23,863 nucleotides of DNA from CAYQFQ01 sp964539415 (GTDB lineage: Bacteria > Patescibacteriota > Minisyncoccia > Phycocordibacterales > GWA1-40-21): positions 1 through 23,863 of the forward strand of contig CAZIID010000007.1 in NCBI GenBank assembly GCA_964539415.1, written 5' to 3'. The translations under genes and the position numbers were made by a program. The stretch's first letter is position 1. Each line of letters opens with the position of its first letter. Of this stretch, positions 14,834 to 21,692 are shown one piece after another. Below the pieces are notes generated by a model, which did no database searches, was not told the DNA's origin, and saw only the letters and a program-made list of their open reading frames with translations.

Positions 14834-15274
14834 TTAGAAAGAGATCACTTTGAGCCTTCTTCCATGAACGCTTGAATTTTCATTAATAAGAGTGATCTGA
14901 TCATAATTACTAGGAACGATTAGATCCTTGTGGACTGAAGTATTAAGAAGTTCCAGTGAACCACGAAGTGTCACTAAAGATAAATCAAGACTGCCCTGAA
15001 AGACCATATCTGAAAACGTCAGAAATCCAACAATCTCAACTTCTGGCAAACGCAAGCTATTCATTCGATTTTTTCCACAAAAACCATCGAAAAGCACGTT
15101 CCCAATAATCGGCAGACCATTGGCACAGAGGTCATTGTGTTCATAAATTAGTCTAACGAAATCCTCGGCTTTGCAAAAAATAGTGTGCACTGATGATGTA
15201 CAAGAAATTTGTCTTGCAGCATCAAGTCCACGAACACGATCTTCCGCCGTCATAACATGAGCGAGATTAAGCAT
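14834..15274 (-). CDS. Unknown 146-aa protein with 11-residue beta-helix-like repeats
   Basis: No family is recognised. Residues 68-122 break into 11-residue units with the pattern xVxxGxLxLxx. Examples are VEIVGFLTFSD (79-89), MVFQGSLDLSL (90-100), VTLRGSLELLN (101-111) and TSVHKDLIVPS (112-122); a matching Leu pair at 74/76 and a looser unit lie at 54-64. Such periodicity is what solenoid beta-helices show. The N-terminal 50 residues are not repetitive and contain three Cys. There is no signal peptide. AAAGGAG lies 6 nt before the ATG. It follows a 45-aa ORF whose stop codon is 11 nt before the ribosome binding site-linked start region, so the two probably form one operon. Confidence 0.75.
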   Translation of the reverse strand: MLNLAHVMTAEDRVRGLDAARQISCTSSVHTIFCKAEDFVRLIYEHNDLCANGLPIIGNVLFDGFCGKNRMNSLRLPEVEIVGFLTFSDMVFQGSLDLSLVTLRGSLELLNTSVHKDLIVPSNYDQITLINENSSVHGRRLKVISF

Positions 15275-15288
15275 TGTCTTCTCCTTTT

Positions 15289-15426
15289 TTAGGGTTTATA
15301 CAAACCAAACGTAAATAAGCAAAGATAATCACATAAGACAGATTGCCACAAAGGTCTTGCATTATGAGAACCAAAAGATGTAATTGAAGGAGTCGTAAAA
15401 AACTGAACAAATTTTGCAACTATCAT
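15289..15426 (-). CDS. 45-aa ORF upstream of the repeat-protein gene (leader peptide or microprotein)
   Basis: AGAAAGGA lies 6 nt before an ATG that is about 40 nt downstream of a good promoter. The product begins MIVAKFVQFFTTPS and ends LCDYLCLFTFGLYKP. It is Phe/Leu-rich but not a clear membrane helix. Its stop codon lies immediately before the Shine-Dalgarno of the next gene, so translation of one could affect the other. Without conservation data it could be a leader peptide, a real microprotein or chance. Confidence 0.5.
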   Translation of the reverse strand: MIVAKFVQFFTTPSITSFGSHNARPLWQSVLCDYLCLFTFGLYKP

Positions 15427-15470
15427 TTTTTTCCTTTCTATTTTATTTTAGAATAACAACATCTATATTT

Positions 15471-15499
15471 AAATTAACACCAACAAAGATATATGTCAA
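15471..15499 (-). promoter_or_regulatory. Promoter of the 45-aa ORF / repeat-protein operon
   Basis: TTGACA, 17-bp spacer, TAATTT preceded by TG on the minus strand. The remainder of 15500-15661 is AT-rich and I see no gene in it. Confidence 0.78.
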
Positions 15500-15661
15500 A
15501 AGCTTTTTAAGCTAGAGACAAAACGACAAAAGATTAATTCTTCATGACTTTTATCATTGACTTAAATTTTACGATTGAGAAAATTGTGTTAGAGACTTAA
15601 AAAAGTTTATTAATTTAAGCTTGTGTGTTTTTATCAACCTAGTTTTTAAATAAAAAATACA

Positions 15662-16294
15662 ATGTTTATTGATAGAAATGATGCAGGTATACAACTTGCG
15701 ATGATGCTTAGTGAATATAGAAAATCTGGAGCTGTTATTGTTGCTATACCTCGTGGTGGAGTGATTATTGGATATAAAGTTGCCCATTATTTAAAGTTAC
15801 CGCTAGAAATAATAAATATAAGAAAGATAGGACACCCAGATTTTAAAGAATATGCGATCGGAGCAGTTTCGGATATTGGCAGGTATATACTAAACAAAAA
15901 AGAAAAATCAATAAACGCACTATGGCTAGCAGATGAAATAGAAAAAGAAAAAAACGAAGCAATCAGAAGAAAAAAAATATATCTAGGTAATCATAAAGAA
16001 AAATCAATCACAGGAAAGACTGTAATAATTGTCGATGATGGTGTTGCTACCGGACTATCTCTCATACTTGCAATAAATGAAATCAGAGAAATGAAACCAA
16101 AAGAAATTGTAGTTGCAGTTCCTGTGATTCCGAAAGAAATATTATCCATAATAAATAAAATTTCTGACAGCGTAGTTTTTGTTGAAAAAGCAGATATCTT
16201 TTTAGGTTCGATTGGAAATTATTATAATATTTTTGATCAAGTTAGTGATGAATATGTCGTAAAAACACTTTTAAAAATATGGAAAATAAAATAA
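15662..16294 (+). CDS. Phosphoribosyltransferase-fold protein
   Basis: A 210-aa type I phosphoribosyltransferase-fold protein. The PRPP-binding motif TVIIVDDGVATG is at 120-131, with the paired acidic residues and the following Thr-Gly. An early VAIPRGGVIIGYKVA segment (27-41) is typical of the stand-alone COG1926-like phosphoribosyltransferases. IRKIGHPDFKEYAIGAVS at 53-70 forms the loop after it. A hood that would select a base is not recognisable, so the substrate is unknown. There is no ribosome binding site before the ATG. Its last 16 nt overlap the start of the Lys-rich gene at 16279. Confidence 0.88.
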   Translation: MFIDRNDAGIQLAMMLSEYRKSGAVIVAIPRGGVIIGYKVAHYLKLPLEIINIRKIGHPDFKEYAIGAVSDIGRYILNKKEKSINALWLADEIEKEKNEAIRRKKIYLGNHKEKSITGKTVIIVDDGVATGLSLILAINEIREMKPKEIVVAVPVIPKEILSIINKISDSVVFVEKADIFLGSIGNYYNIFDQVSDEYVVKTLLKIWKIK

Positions 16295-16509
16295 TAACTA
16301 GAAATTTTAAGAGAAAGGCAAAAAAGGGCGGATATGTTGGTAATGAAATGTGGACAGCTCACAGACTTGAAGGAGTTGTAAAAAATAAAGCGATAAAACC
16401 CATAAAAAAGAAAAAACAAATAAAAGCAAAAGCAAAGCCTATAGATAAAGGTCATAATCCAAACAAATTTTCTAAAAAACCAAAAAAAGAAGAAAATTTA
16501 GAAAATTAA
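16279..16509 (+). CDS. Lys-rich 76-aa protein overlapping the phosphoribosyltransferase gene
   Basis: The ATG overlaps the end of the preceding gene by 16 nt, which suggests translational coupling. Residues 1-36 look folded or at least mixed (a GGYVGNEMWTAHRLEGVV segment). From 37 on the protein is almost entirely Lys, Pro and Asn (KPIKKKKQIKAKAKPIDKGH), so it is very basic and probably disordered. Such tails often bind nucleic acid, which is an inference. AT-rich sequence favours Lys codons by chance, so I hold this call moderately. Confidence 0.55.
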   Translation: MENKIITRNFKRKAKKGGYVGNEMWTAHRLEGVVKNKAIKPIKKKKQIKAKAKPIDKGHNPNKFSKKPKKEENLEN

Positions 16510-16534
16510 ATAGAAAAGTTATTTTTTACTGTTA

Positions 16535-16672
16535 CTACTTATTAATATCTACCGTATTATAATTTTCCATTTGTCTTTGCTGACCAGATGAATTTGGAAG
16601 AAAAATATAAATCAATAATATTACAAGAGCAACAACAACCACTAAAATTACGGCTTTATTATTATCATTCAT
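16535..16672 (-). CDS. 45-aa single-pass membrane microprotein
   Basis: Short polar start (MNDNNK), one strongly hydrophobic helix at about residues 7-25 (AVILVVVVALVILLIYIFL), then a polar tail (PNSSGQQRQMENYNTVDINK). The gene lies 60 nt downstream of the superoxide dismutase gene on the same strand. There is no clear ribosome binding site. A 16-bp AT-rich palindrome (ATTTGATTAATCAAAT) lies just upstream at about 16679-16694. Membrane-segment composition this clean is unlikely by chance in this region. Confidence 0.6.
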   Translation of the reverse strand: MNDNNKAVILVVVVALVILLIYIFLPNSSGQQRQMENYNTVDINK

Positions 16673-16732
16673 AATATGATTTGATTAATCAAATGAAATA
16701 ATTTTGATTATTAAATTAGTAACACAAGAACT

Positions 16733-17329
16733 CTATTTTTCAATAATCTTTTTGAATTTTTTATCAACCGATTTCCAATCTAGATTTTTAAAGAAGGTTT
16801 CAATGTAACTTTTCTTATCTGTAGCAAAATCAATGAAATATGCATGTTCATACATATCCATAACCAATATCGGCGCTACCCCTAAAACACCATAAGTATT
16901 GTGAGAGTCCAATATATAATTTTTTAAATGACCATCATTAAAGTCATATCCCAAAACAACCCATCCACGACTACAAAGTCCAAGTGCTCTAAAATTCTCC
17001 AGCCATTTTTCATAAGAATCAAAATCTTTTTCAATAGCTTTTTCTATATCACCAGTAGCTCTTCCACCATTACCACCAAGTATATCAAAATATGCTTCGT
17101 GTAAAATAACAGCGTTAGAAACAAAACTTTCTTCCACTTTTAATTCTCTAAGTTCTGAAAAAGAAGCGTTAGCTAAAGTTTTATCTACGAGCTTTAGCTT
17201 GTCCTGAATTTCTTGCCACTTTTTTACATACCCTTGATAAAGATTCTTGTAATGAGCGTCAAGCGTCTGCTGTGAAATCCCATCCAATTCTTTATAACCT
17301 ATTTCTTTTATATCACTATATTTTTTCAT
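16733..17329 (-). CDS. sodB: Fe/Mn superoxide dismutase
   Basis: A 198-aa enzyme that dismutates superoxide to oxygen and hydrogen peroxide. Metal ligands are placed as in the family: His26 in LDAHYKNLYQGY, His77 in NAVILHEAYF, and Asp158 and His162 in VMDMYEHAYFIDF. The usual Trp of DxWEHAYY is Tyr160 here, and the second helix (usual NHxFFW) is divergent. LGGNGG and GYDFNDGHLKNY match the C-terminal alpha/beta region. Fe versus Mn use cannot be decided, so the gene symbol is provisional. The enzyme implies exposure to oxygen in an otherwise reduced genome. Confidence 0.9.
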   Translation of the reverse strand: MKKYSDIKEIGYKELDGISQQTLDAHYKNLYQGYVKKWQEIQDKLKLVDKTLANASFSELRELKVEESFVSNAVILHEAYFDILGGNGGRATGDIEKAIEKDFDSYEKWLENFRALGLCSRGWVVLGYDFNDGHLKNYILDSHNTYGVLGVAPILVMDMYEHAYFIDFATDKKSYIETFFKNLDWKSVDKKFKKIIEK

Positions 17330-17421
17330 TAAATAATATGATTAGCTTATAATCTATCTAACAATTATACTCCGCCAGGATTGTTTTACATATTACAGGT
17401 AGGGGTTAAATTCTCCATTAC

Positions 17422-17465
17422 AAAAACACCGCCGGCAAGTAATCTTGCCGGCGGTGTTTTTTTTT
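17422..17465 (-). terminator. Terminator of the DEAD-box helicase gene
   Basis: An 18-bp stem AAAAACACCGCCGGCAAG/CTTGCCGGCGGTGTTTTT with a TAAT loop, just after the helicase stop. It is symmetrical, so it could also act on + strand transcripts. Confidence 0.92.
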
Positions 17466-17473
17466 GATAAAAA

Positions 17474-18697
17474 TTAGTTAACAAAAGTTAAAGCAACTCC
17501 TGTCTGGTTAGCACGTCCTGTTCTACCAATTCTATGAACATAATCTTCATATGTCGCTGGAACATCATAGTTGATAACGTGAGTAACATTTGGGATATCA
17601 AGACCTCTCGCAGCAACGTCCGTCGCTACTAAAATTTGGCTTCTATTTTCTTTAAATGCTTTTAGCGCATTTTGTCTTTGTGTTTGTCTTTTGTCACCGT
17701 GAATAGATTCAGCTTTAAATCCATCTTTAATCAAAACCTTACAAAGTCTTTCTACTCCATGTTTTGTTCTGCCGAATATAAGAACTTTTGAAAATTCTCT
17801 TTTCGCGAGTAAACATTTTAAAGATTCTACCTTATCTTCACCGGGTGCTACACGAACAATATCTTGTTCAACATTACGAGCTGTCTCACCTGTTTTTACA
17901 GAAACCTTTTCTGGATTCTTTAAAAATTCTTTTATAAACTTATCTATTTCACTTGTAATAGTTGCTGAAAAGAAAAGTGTCTGGCGATTTGGTGCCATTT
18001 TTGTCATCAAGAATCTCATATCATTTATGAATCCCATATCAAGCATACGATCTGCTTCATCAAGAACGATTGTTCTAAATTCAGACAAACGAATATTTCC
18101 ACGATTAACCAAATCTTTCAATCTTCCTGGAGTACCTATAACGATATTGTGAGGACGTCTTAAATCATTTAACTGACTAAAAATACTCGCACCTCCAACA
18201 CAACAAGCAGAAAATACTTTTAGTATTCCACGAAAACCCATAAATTCTTGATTTATCTGAATTGCTAATTCTCTAGTTGGCACGATTATTAAAACTTTCT
18301 CATGAGGATGATTACAAATCTTATCCAATAGTGGAATAAGAAAGGCCGCGGTTTTACCGGTTCCTGTATTTGCGATACCAACAACATCACGTCCTGCCAA
18401 TACAAAAGGCATTGCAATGTCCTGAATAGGAGTTGGATTCACATAACCCTTTTTAGTAATATTTTCTTTTAAAGTCGGATTGATTTTAAAATCTGCAAAT
18501 TTGTGCACAGGAATATACGGAGCAGATTCTATTATAGGATCAGCTTTACATATAAAACGTGAGTGATGAATTGTACTTTCACCTCCAAAACGGCCCTTTG
18601 ATTTTTGACCGCCTCCACCACGATAATTACTTCTTTTTTGTCCACCAAAAGAGGACTTACCGAAGTTTGAACTTCGATTATTATTTTTTCTAAACAT
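17474..18697 (-). CDS. DEAD-box RNA helicase with RGG-like N-terminal tail
   Basis: A 407-aa ATP-dependent RNA helicase. Residues 1-45 are a disordered Arg/Gly/Asn/Ser tail of an RNA-binding kind. The core follows in order: Q motif with F67 and PTPIQ at 88-92, motif I ANTGTGKT at 109-116, PTRELA at 140-145, TPGR at 189-192, DEAD at 213-216, SAT at 244-246, the ATDVAARGLDI segment (motif V), and HRIGRTGR at about 388-395 (motif VI). The protein ends only about 12 residues after motif VI, so it lacks the C-terminal extension of DeaD/CshA types. It has a long leader of about 140 nt under a strong promoter, as is common for cold-inducible RNA helicases. GGAG lies 9 nt before the ATG. Confidence 0.96.
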   Translation of the reverse strand: MFRKNNNRSSNFGKSSFGGQKRSNYRGGGGQKSKGRFGGESTIHHSRFICKADPIIESAPYIPVHKFADFKINPTLKENITKKGYVNPTPIQDIAMPFVLAGRDVVGIANTGTGKTAAFLIPLLDKICNHPHEKVLIIVPTRELAIQINQEFMGFRGILKVFSACCVGGASIFSQLNDLRRPHNIVIGTPGRLKDLVNRGNIRLSEFRTIVLDEADRMLDMGFINDMRFLMTKMAPNRQTLFFSATITSEIDKFIKEFLKNPEKVSVKTGETARNVEQDIVRVAPGEDKVESLKCLLAKREFSKVLIFGRTKHGVERLCKVLIKDGFKAESIHGDKRQTQRQNALKAFKENRSQILVATDVAARGLDIPNVTHVINYDVPATYEDYVHRIGRTGRANQTGVALTFVN

Positions 18698-18835
18698 AAA
18701 TATTTTCTCCAGTCTTTATTGTAATTAAAAGTAAGGCGGACTAGACATCCCCTCAGTTTCCATAAAGACTATCAAAAGATAGAGCATTAAATACAGGCGC
18801 CTAAAGCGCGAGAAAACCAATGAGAACAAACTTAC
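18698..18835 (-). promoter_or_regulatory. Long 5' leader of the helicase gene
   Basis: About 138 nt from the predicted start to the ATG, with local hairpins (a GCGC/GGCGC helix near 18800; CTATCTTTTGATAG near 18770) and no ORF. Long structured leaders of RNA helicase mRNAs often mediate cold-shock or self-regulation. That role here is an inference. Confidence 0.5.
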
Positions 18836-18841
18836 CTACCT

Positions 18842-18870
18842 ATTGTAGCATTGTTCATTATTTTTGTCAA
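18842..18870 (-). promoter_or_regulatory. Helicase promoter
   Basis: Consensus TTGACA (18870-18865), 17-bp spacer, TACAAT with an upstream TGC. Confidence 0.88.
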
Positions 18871-18909
18871 TATATTTAGATTAATATGGCTAGTTCATTA
18901 TACAGATGA

Positions 18910-18915
18910 TATAAT
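18910..18915 (+). promoter_or_regulatory. -10 element of the 68-aa membrane protein gene, leaderless type
   Basis: TATAAT ends 6 nt before the ATG at 18922. The -35 (TGGCTA, 17 bp upstream) is weak. Confidence 0.6.
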
Positions 18916-18921
18916 AAAGAG

Positions 18922-19128
18922 ATGAATGAAGAACTAATAAAAAAAATAGAAGTGCAAGAAGAAAAAATAGATAAAATTTATCAATCAGTAGAAAAAACAA
19001 GAAAATATTTTCAGTGGACTCTTATTATCACTGTGGCAGTAGTTGTACTACCTCTAATTGCCCTATTCTTCATACTTCCATCTGTAATAAGCACTTATAC
19101 AAGCGCACTAAGTGGCCTAAATTTTTAA
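18922..19128 (+). CDS. 68-aa coiled-coil plus transmembrane microprotein
   Basis: Residues 1-28 form a charged heptad-like helix (EELIKKIEVQEEKIDKIYQS). A basic stop (KTRKYFQW) follows, and a single hydrophobic helix lies at about 33-60 (TLIITVAVVVLPLIALFFIL). The design is an N-in anchored coiled coil. I recall many similar short proteins in Parcubacteria genomes, with no assigned function. It has its own -10 box directly upstream and its own terminator, so it is monocistronic. Confidence 0.75.
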   Translation: MNEELIKKIEVQEEKIDKIYQSVEKTRKYFQWTLIITVAVVVLPLIALFFILPSVISTYTSALSGLNF

Positions 19129-19140
19129 TTTAAAAAACAA

Positions 19141-19177
19141 AAAAAAGACATCTATTTTTTAGTAGATGTCTTTTTTT
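19141..19177 (+). terminator. Terminator between the 68-aa gene and the peptidoglycan-binding gene
   Basis: A stem of about 14 bp, AAAAAAGACATCTA/TAGATGTCTTTTTTT. A- and T-rich arms make it usable in both directions. Confidence 0.88.
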
Positions 19178-19233
19178 ATTTGATTTGATTGCAACAAAGT
19201 CAAAAACAATTAAACAATCATAAATTCAATATT

Positions 19234-19881
19234 TCATTGACCAGTTATAAAAGTTTGAGGCATTGTTACTGACACATTACCCGCATCATCTATTGATTCA
19301 ATAACATAATAATAAACAGTTACCGGTTGTAAGTTTTGTAAAGTTAAAGACTTTGCTGTACCAAAGACTGAATCAACCATCATAGCACCTGAGATTGTTG
19401 GTTCAGTTTTAGCTTGGGTAGATTCAAGCATTGATATTGCCTTGTTATCATAAAAGAGTTTACTTCTAGTATTCTCATTTGTGTTCCAAGATATATATGC
19501 AGTTCTACCAGAAACTACACTTTTTGCTCCAGAAATATATGGTGCACTTACATCAATATTTTTACCTGAGTCTATAAGACTGTTGAGAGCAATAAGAGTT
19601 TGAGATCCTACTCTACCTACTGGTGATAATCCATAACCAATCTGGAATTGAGAAACAGCATCTCTTGTTAATGAACCATAATAACCAGTTACTAATGCTT
19701 GTGGATAAACATTATAATTGCTAGCTAAGAATGTCTGAAGGTTTGTTACTTCTGTTCCACGCGCACCAAAATTAAGTTGGGTGTTTAAGTGGGTGAAAGC
19801 AAAAGCATTGTCTAAAGGTCCGACAAAGAAAGCAAGAGCTAACATGAGTGGAGCAATAGACCATAATATTTTATTTTTCAT
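19234..19881 (-). CDS. Secreted peptidoglycan-binding protein with fibronectin III-like domain
   Basis: A 215-aa secreted protein. Residues 1-28 are a signal peptide with a likely signal-peptidase I site after AFA. Residues 34-103 are a PG_binding_1 domain (FGARGTEVTNLQTFL, GYYGSLTRDAVSQFQ, VGSQTLIAL), a module that binds cell-wall peptidoglycan. Residues 111-215 have fibronectin type III-like strands (AYISWNTNENTRSKLFYD, LTLQNLQPVTVYYYVIESID then DDAGN), a common pairing in CPR surface proteins. No catalytic domain is present, so it likely anchors or scaffolds on the cell envelope. There is no ribosome binding site before the ATG. A 26-codon ORF (19893-19973) just upstream is not called. Confidence 0.9.
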   Translation of the reverse strand: MKNKILWSIAPLMLALAFFVGPLDNAFAFTHLNTQLNFGARGTEVTNLQTFLASNYNVYPQALVTGYYGSLTRDAVSQFQIGYGLSPVGRVGSQTLIALNSLIDSGKNIDVSAPYISGAKSVVSGRTAYISWNTNENTRSKLFYDNKAISMLESTQAKTEPTISGAMMVDSVFGTAKSLTLQNLQPVTVYYYVIESIDDAGNVSVTMPQTFITGQ

Positions 19882-20034
19882 ATTTTTAATATTTAATAAT
19901 TGATTAATATTTCGACCTTTATATTTTTCTTACCTTGGAGAACATACACATACTCAAAGATTATTCTTGTCATATGTTATTTCTCCATTAAATAATACAA
20001 TTACGAGGGTTAATACAAGATTAAAAAACAAACA

Positions 20035-20062
20035 TTAAAAAAGCCCGAGTTTCCTCGAGCTT
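20035..20062 (-). terminator. Terminator of the 138-aa unknown gene
   Basis: A 9-bp stem AAGCCCGAG/CTCGAGCTT with one mismatch and a TTTC loop, followed by six T residues on the minus strand. Confidence 0.82.
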
Positions 20063-20086
20063 AAATTGTTTTAATTTAATATGAAC

Positions 20087-20503
20087 TTATTTTAAAAGTT
20101 TACTGACAGACGCGCACCATTTGATACACGAATCAGCACTCAAAATATAAGAAATATTATTATCTTGTCCGACTTTTGCAACCACTTCAACCTCAGTAGG
20201 TAAAGCAGCTTCAATTTTACGGCGAATTTTCGCAGTTAGCCTTTTACAAGGCAAAGAACTTCTGAAAAGATTATCTACACGTATAGGGTGATCATTGCCT
20301 TCAATAAGGACAAAGAGCGTCAAACTGGAACTCTGATCTTGAACAACCAGTGTTCCATTTCCTCCACCCAATACCAGTTTCTGACGATAATATTTTTCAC
20401 CCTCGTTGTATTGACCTTTTTTAATACCACTCACGTGACGAATATTAGGCCAGCGATAATTAATACCCAAAACCTTAACCACAATCTTCTCTTCCTTTAC
20501 CAT
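20087..20503 (-). CDS. Unknown protein, 138 aa
   Basis: I do not recognise this protein. It is beta-rich: KIVVKVLGINYRWPNIRHVSG, then YYRQKLVLGGGNGTLVVQDQ, LTLFVLIEGND, a basic helix RLTAKIRRKIEAALP, EVEVVAKVG and ISYILSADSCIKWC. Two Cys near the C-terminus (positions 127 and 130) are close enough to pair or bind metal. There is no signal peptide. AAAGGAG lies 6 nt before the ATG, inside a perfect palindrome. It has its own promoter, a leader of about 75 nt and its own terminator. Confidence 0.75.
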   Translation of the reverse strand: MVKEEKIVVKVLGINYRWPNIRHVSGIKKGQYNEGEKYYRQKLVLGGGNGTLVVQDQSSSLTLFVLIEGNDHPIRVDNLFRSSLPCKRLTAKIRRKIEAALPTEVEVVAKVGQDNNISYILSADSCIKWCASVSKLLK

Positions 20504-20510
20504 TTTAATC

Positions 20511-20524
20511 TCCTTTATAAAGGA
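20511..20524 (-). promoter_or_regulatory. Palindrome that can sequester the ribosome binding site
   Basis: TCCTTTATAAAGGA is a perfect 14-bp palindrome containing most of the AAAGGAG Shine-Dalgarno of the 138-aa protein gene. In RNA the SD can pair with its upstream half, a short thermosensor-like or ribosome-competition hairpin. Confidence 0.5.
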
Positions 20525-20584
20525 TTTTATATCCCATTAAGACCAACCTTTTCTGAAGTTGTAATCATAAGATATCTAAATGAT

Positions 20585-20613
20585 AGATTACAATATAATG
20601 TATTATTAGTCAA
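20585..20613 (-). promoter_or_regulatory. Promoter of the 138-aa unknown gene
   Basis: TTGACT, 17-bp spacer, TAATCT on the minus strand. Confidence 0.78.
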
Positions 20614-20690
20614 TCCACTATATTTATTATAAGTGTCGAGAATTATCCGCAGCACATCTTAGGGGATGAATAAACACTTACGATAAGAAT

Positions 20691-20726
20691 AAAAAAATCC
20701 CCGTTAGGATTTCTCCTAACGGGGAT
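20691..20726 (-). terminator. Terminator of the second lipoprotein gene
   Basis: A 13-bp stem ATCCCCGTTAGGA/TCCTAACGGGGAT with a TTTC loop, then seven T residues on the minus strand. Confidence 0.93.
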
Positions 20727-20740
20727 ACGCTCACAATTTT

Positions 20741-21217
20741 TTACCGATAGACTTCAGTATAGGAACATCCAGCAATTTCAGCGGGGATATCTTCACTTCC
20801 CTGAAGTTGCGGAATTTTCGTTTTTTTCGGAACGACGTAAACGCGGAATATTTTGGCATCCGCATCACCAACTTCCGTGGTCAACCAGATATCCCAGTGA
20901 CCACGAGATCCTAAGGCGACCTCGCTGTAAGGGTGAGGTTTAACCCACCACTTGCCACTGCGCTTGAGATACACCGCCACATTGAAATCAATGGGGCTAA
21001 GAGTAATCATTCCCGAAACGTTACCGTCGCGACCCTTGAGAGGATATTTCTCGAGCACAATAAACGGACTCGAGACAATAACACCATGAAGATCTGCGAC
21101 ATTGTTGGTCGACGGCGACGAATTGTCGTCACCATCCCCACCCTTTTCGCAACCTGAAATCCCCAGCATTACCGCCAAGACAGCCAAACACGACACACCT
21201 TTAAACCAACTCTTCAT
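20741..21217 (-). CDS. Small secreted lipoprotein, WW-KP domain family (paralog of 41-553)
   Basis: A 158-aa lipoprotein. Residues 1-22 are a signal peptide ending in a canonical lipobox ISG-C23. Residues 24-42 are an acidic, Ser/Asn-rich linker. The domain at about 45-150 carries the landmarks of its paralog: GRDGNVSG at 62-69, KWWVKP at 89-94, a GSxGxW turn, a VYVVPK strand and a closing DIPAE. Two paralogs 20 kb apart, each as an isolated single-gene unit, suggest a family dispersed through the genome. Two purine-rich ribosome binding site stretches (AAGGAG and GGGAGG) lie 10-25 nt before the ATG. G+C is well above that of neighbouring AT-rich genes. Confidence 0.87.
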   Translation of the reverse strand: MKSWFKGVSCLAVLAVMLGISGCEKGGDGDDNSSPSTNNVADLHGVIVSSPFIVLEKYPLKGRDGNVSGMITLSPIDFNVAVYLKRSGKWWVKPHPYSEVALGSRGHWDIWLTTEVGDADAKIFRVYVVPKKTKIPQLQGSEDIPAEIAGCSYTEVYR

Positions 21218-21268
21218 CTCTGATCCTCCCTTACTCCTTTATGATATTAAGAACTCGTACCAGCGGTA

Positions 21269-21297
21269 AGATTAATATAAATCTATCAATATGTCAA
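21269..21297 (-). promoter_or_regulatory. Promoter of the second lipoprotein gene
   Basis: Consensus TTGACA, 17-bp spacer, TAATCT on the minus strand. Confidence 0.82.
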
Positions 21298-21302
21298 TGT
21301 AA

Positions 21303-21336
21303 TAGAAAAAGCACACAACCTTTTGGTGTGTGCTTT
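21303..21336 (-). terminator. Terminator of the zinc-ribbon-like peptide gene
   Basis: AAAGCACACA/TGTGTGCTTT with an inner ACC/GGT, then a T-rich tail on the minus strand. Confidence 0.85.
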
Positions 21337-21347
21337 AAAAGCGGAAA

Positions 21348-21515
21348 TTAACCAACAACGACAGGTTTTTCTTCTTTAAAACCGATAGACTTTATCAGGC
21401 GACCAAGTGCAGCATTTTCCATACATTGAGGATGAACAGGAGTATCAGTATTCAATACCTTTACTTTTTCGTCTGTCCGTTTACACATACAACAAGTCTT
21501 ATGTCCATTTGCCAT
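21348..21515 (-). CDS. 55-aa zinc-finger-like protein
   Basis: Cys pairs CCMC near residues 8-11 and H-P-Q-C near 28-31, in the order CxxC...HxxC, form a four-ligand zinc site of treble-clef or ribbon type. The spacing is about 17 residues, with a strand (EKVKVLNTDTP) between the pairs. A short helix follows (ENAALGRLIKSIGF). The ATG at 21515 is preferred over one 21 nt upstream because AAAGGAG lies 8 nt before it. Partner and function are unknown; proteins this small are often adaptors or nucleic-acid binders. Confidence 0.75.
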   Translation of the reverse strand: MANGHKTCCMCKRTDEKVKVLNTDTPVHPQCMENAALGRLIKSIGFKEEKPVVVG

Positions 21516-21613
21516 TTTCTTTCTCCTTTCTTTCAAAACAGTATCACGAACACATAAAAAATCAAATCAGTTTTTCACCTCTGGAGAACATACCCCATTA
21601 TAAAAATCTTTAT

Positions 21614-21642
21614 TTGACAAAACATACTTTTTAAGCTAGAAT
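21614..21642 (+). promoter_or_regulatory. Promoter of the GIY-YIG gene
   Basis: Consensus TTGACA, 17-bp spacer, TAGAAT. The leader is about 45 nt. Confidence 0.82.
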
Positions 21643-21692
21643 AAAAAAAGACCCAGATTAAATATAGTTAGTTGAAAAATAAGGAGTAATAA

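Noticed and set aside
15569..15787. 72-codon minus-strand ORF overlapping the phosphoribosyltransferase start
   Set aside because: It overlaps a clearly coding region on the opposite strand and has Asn/Ser-rich shadow composition.
19893..19973. 26-codon ORF upstream of the peptidoglycan-binding gene
   Set aside because: It is short, has only a GGAG 8 nt upstream, and its composition is not distinctive. It may be a uORF but I cannot support it.
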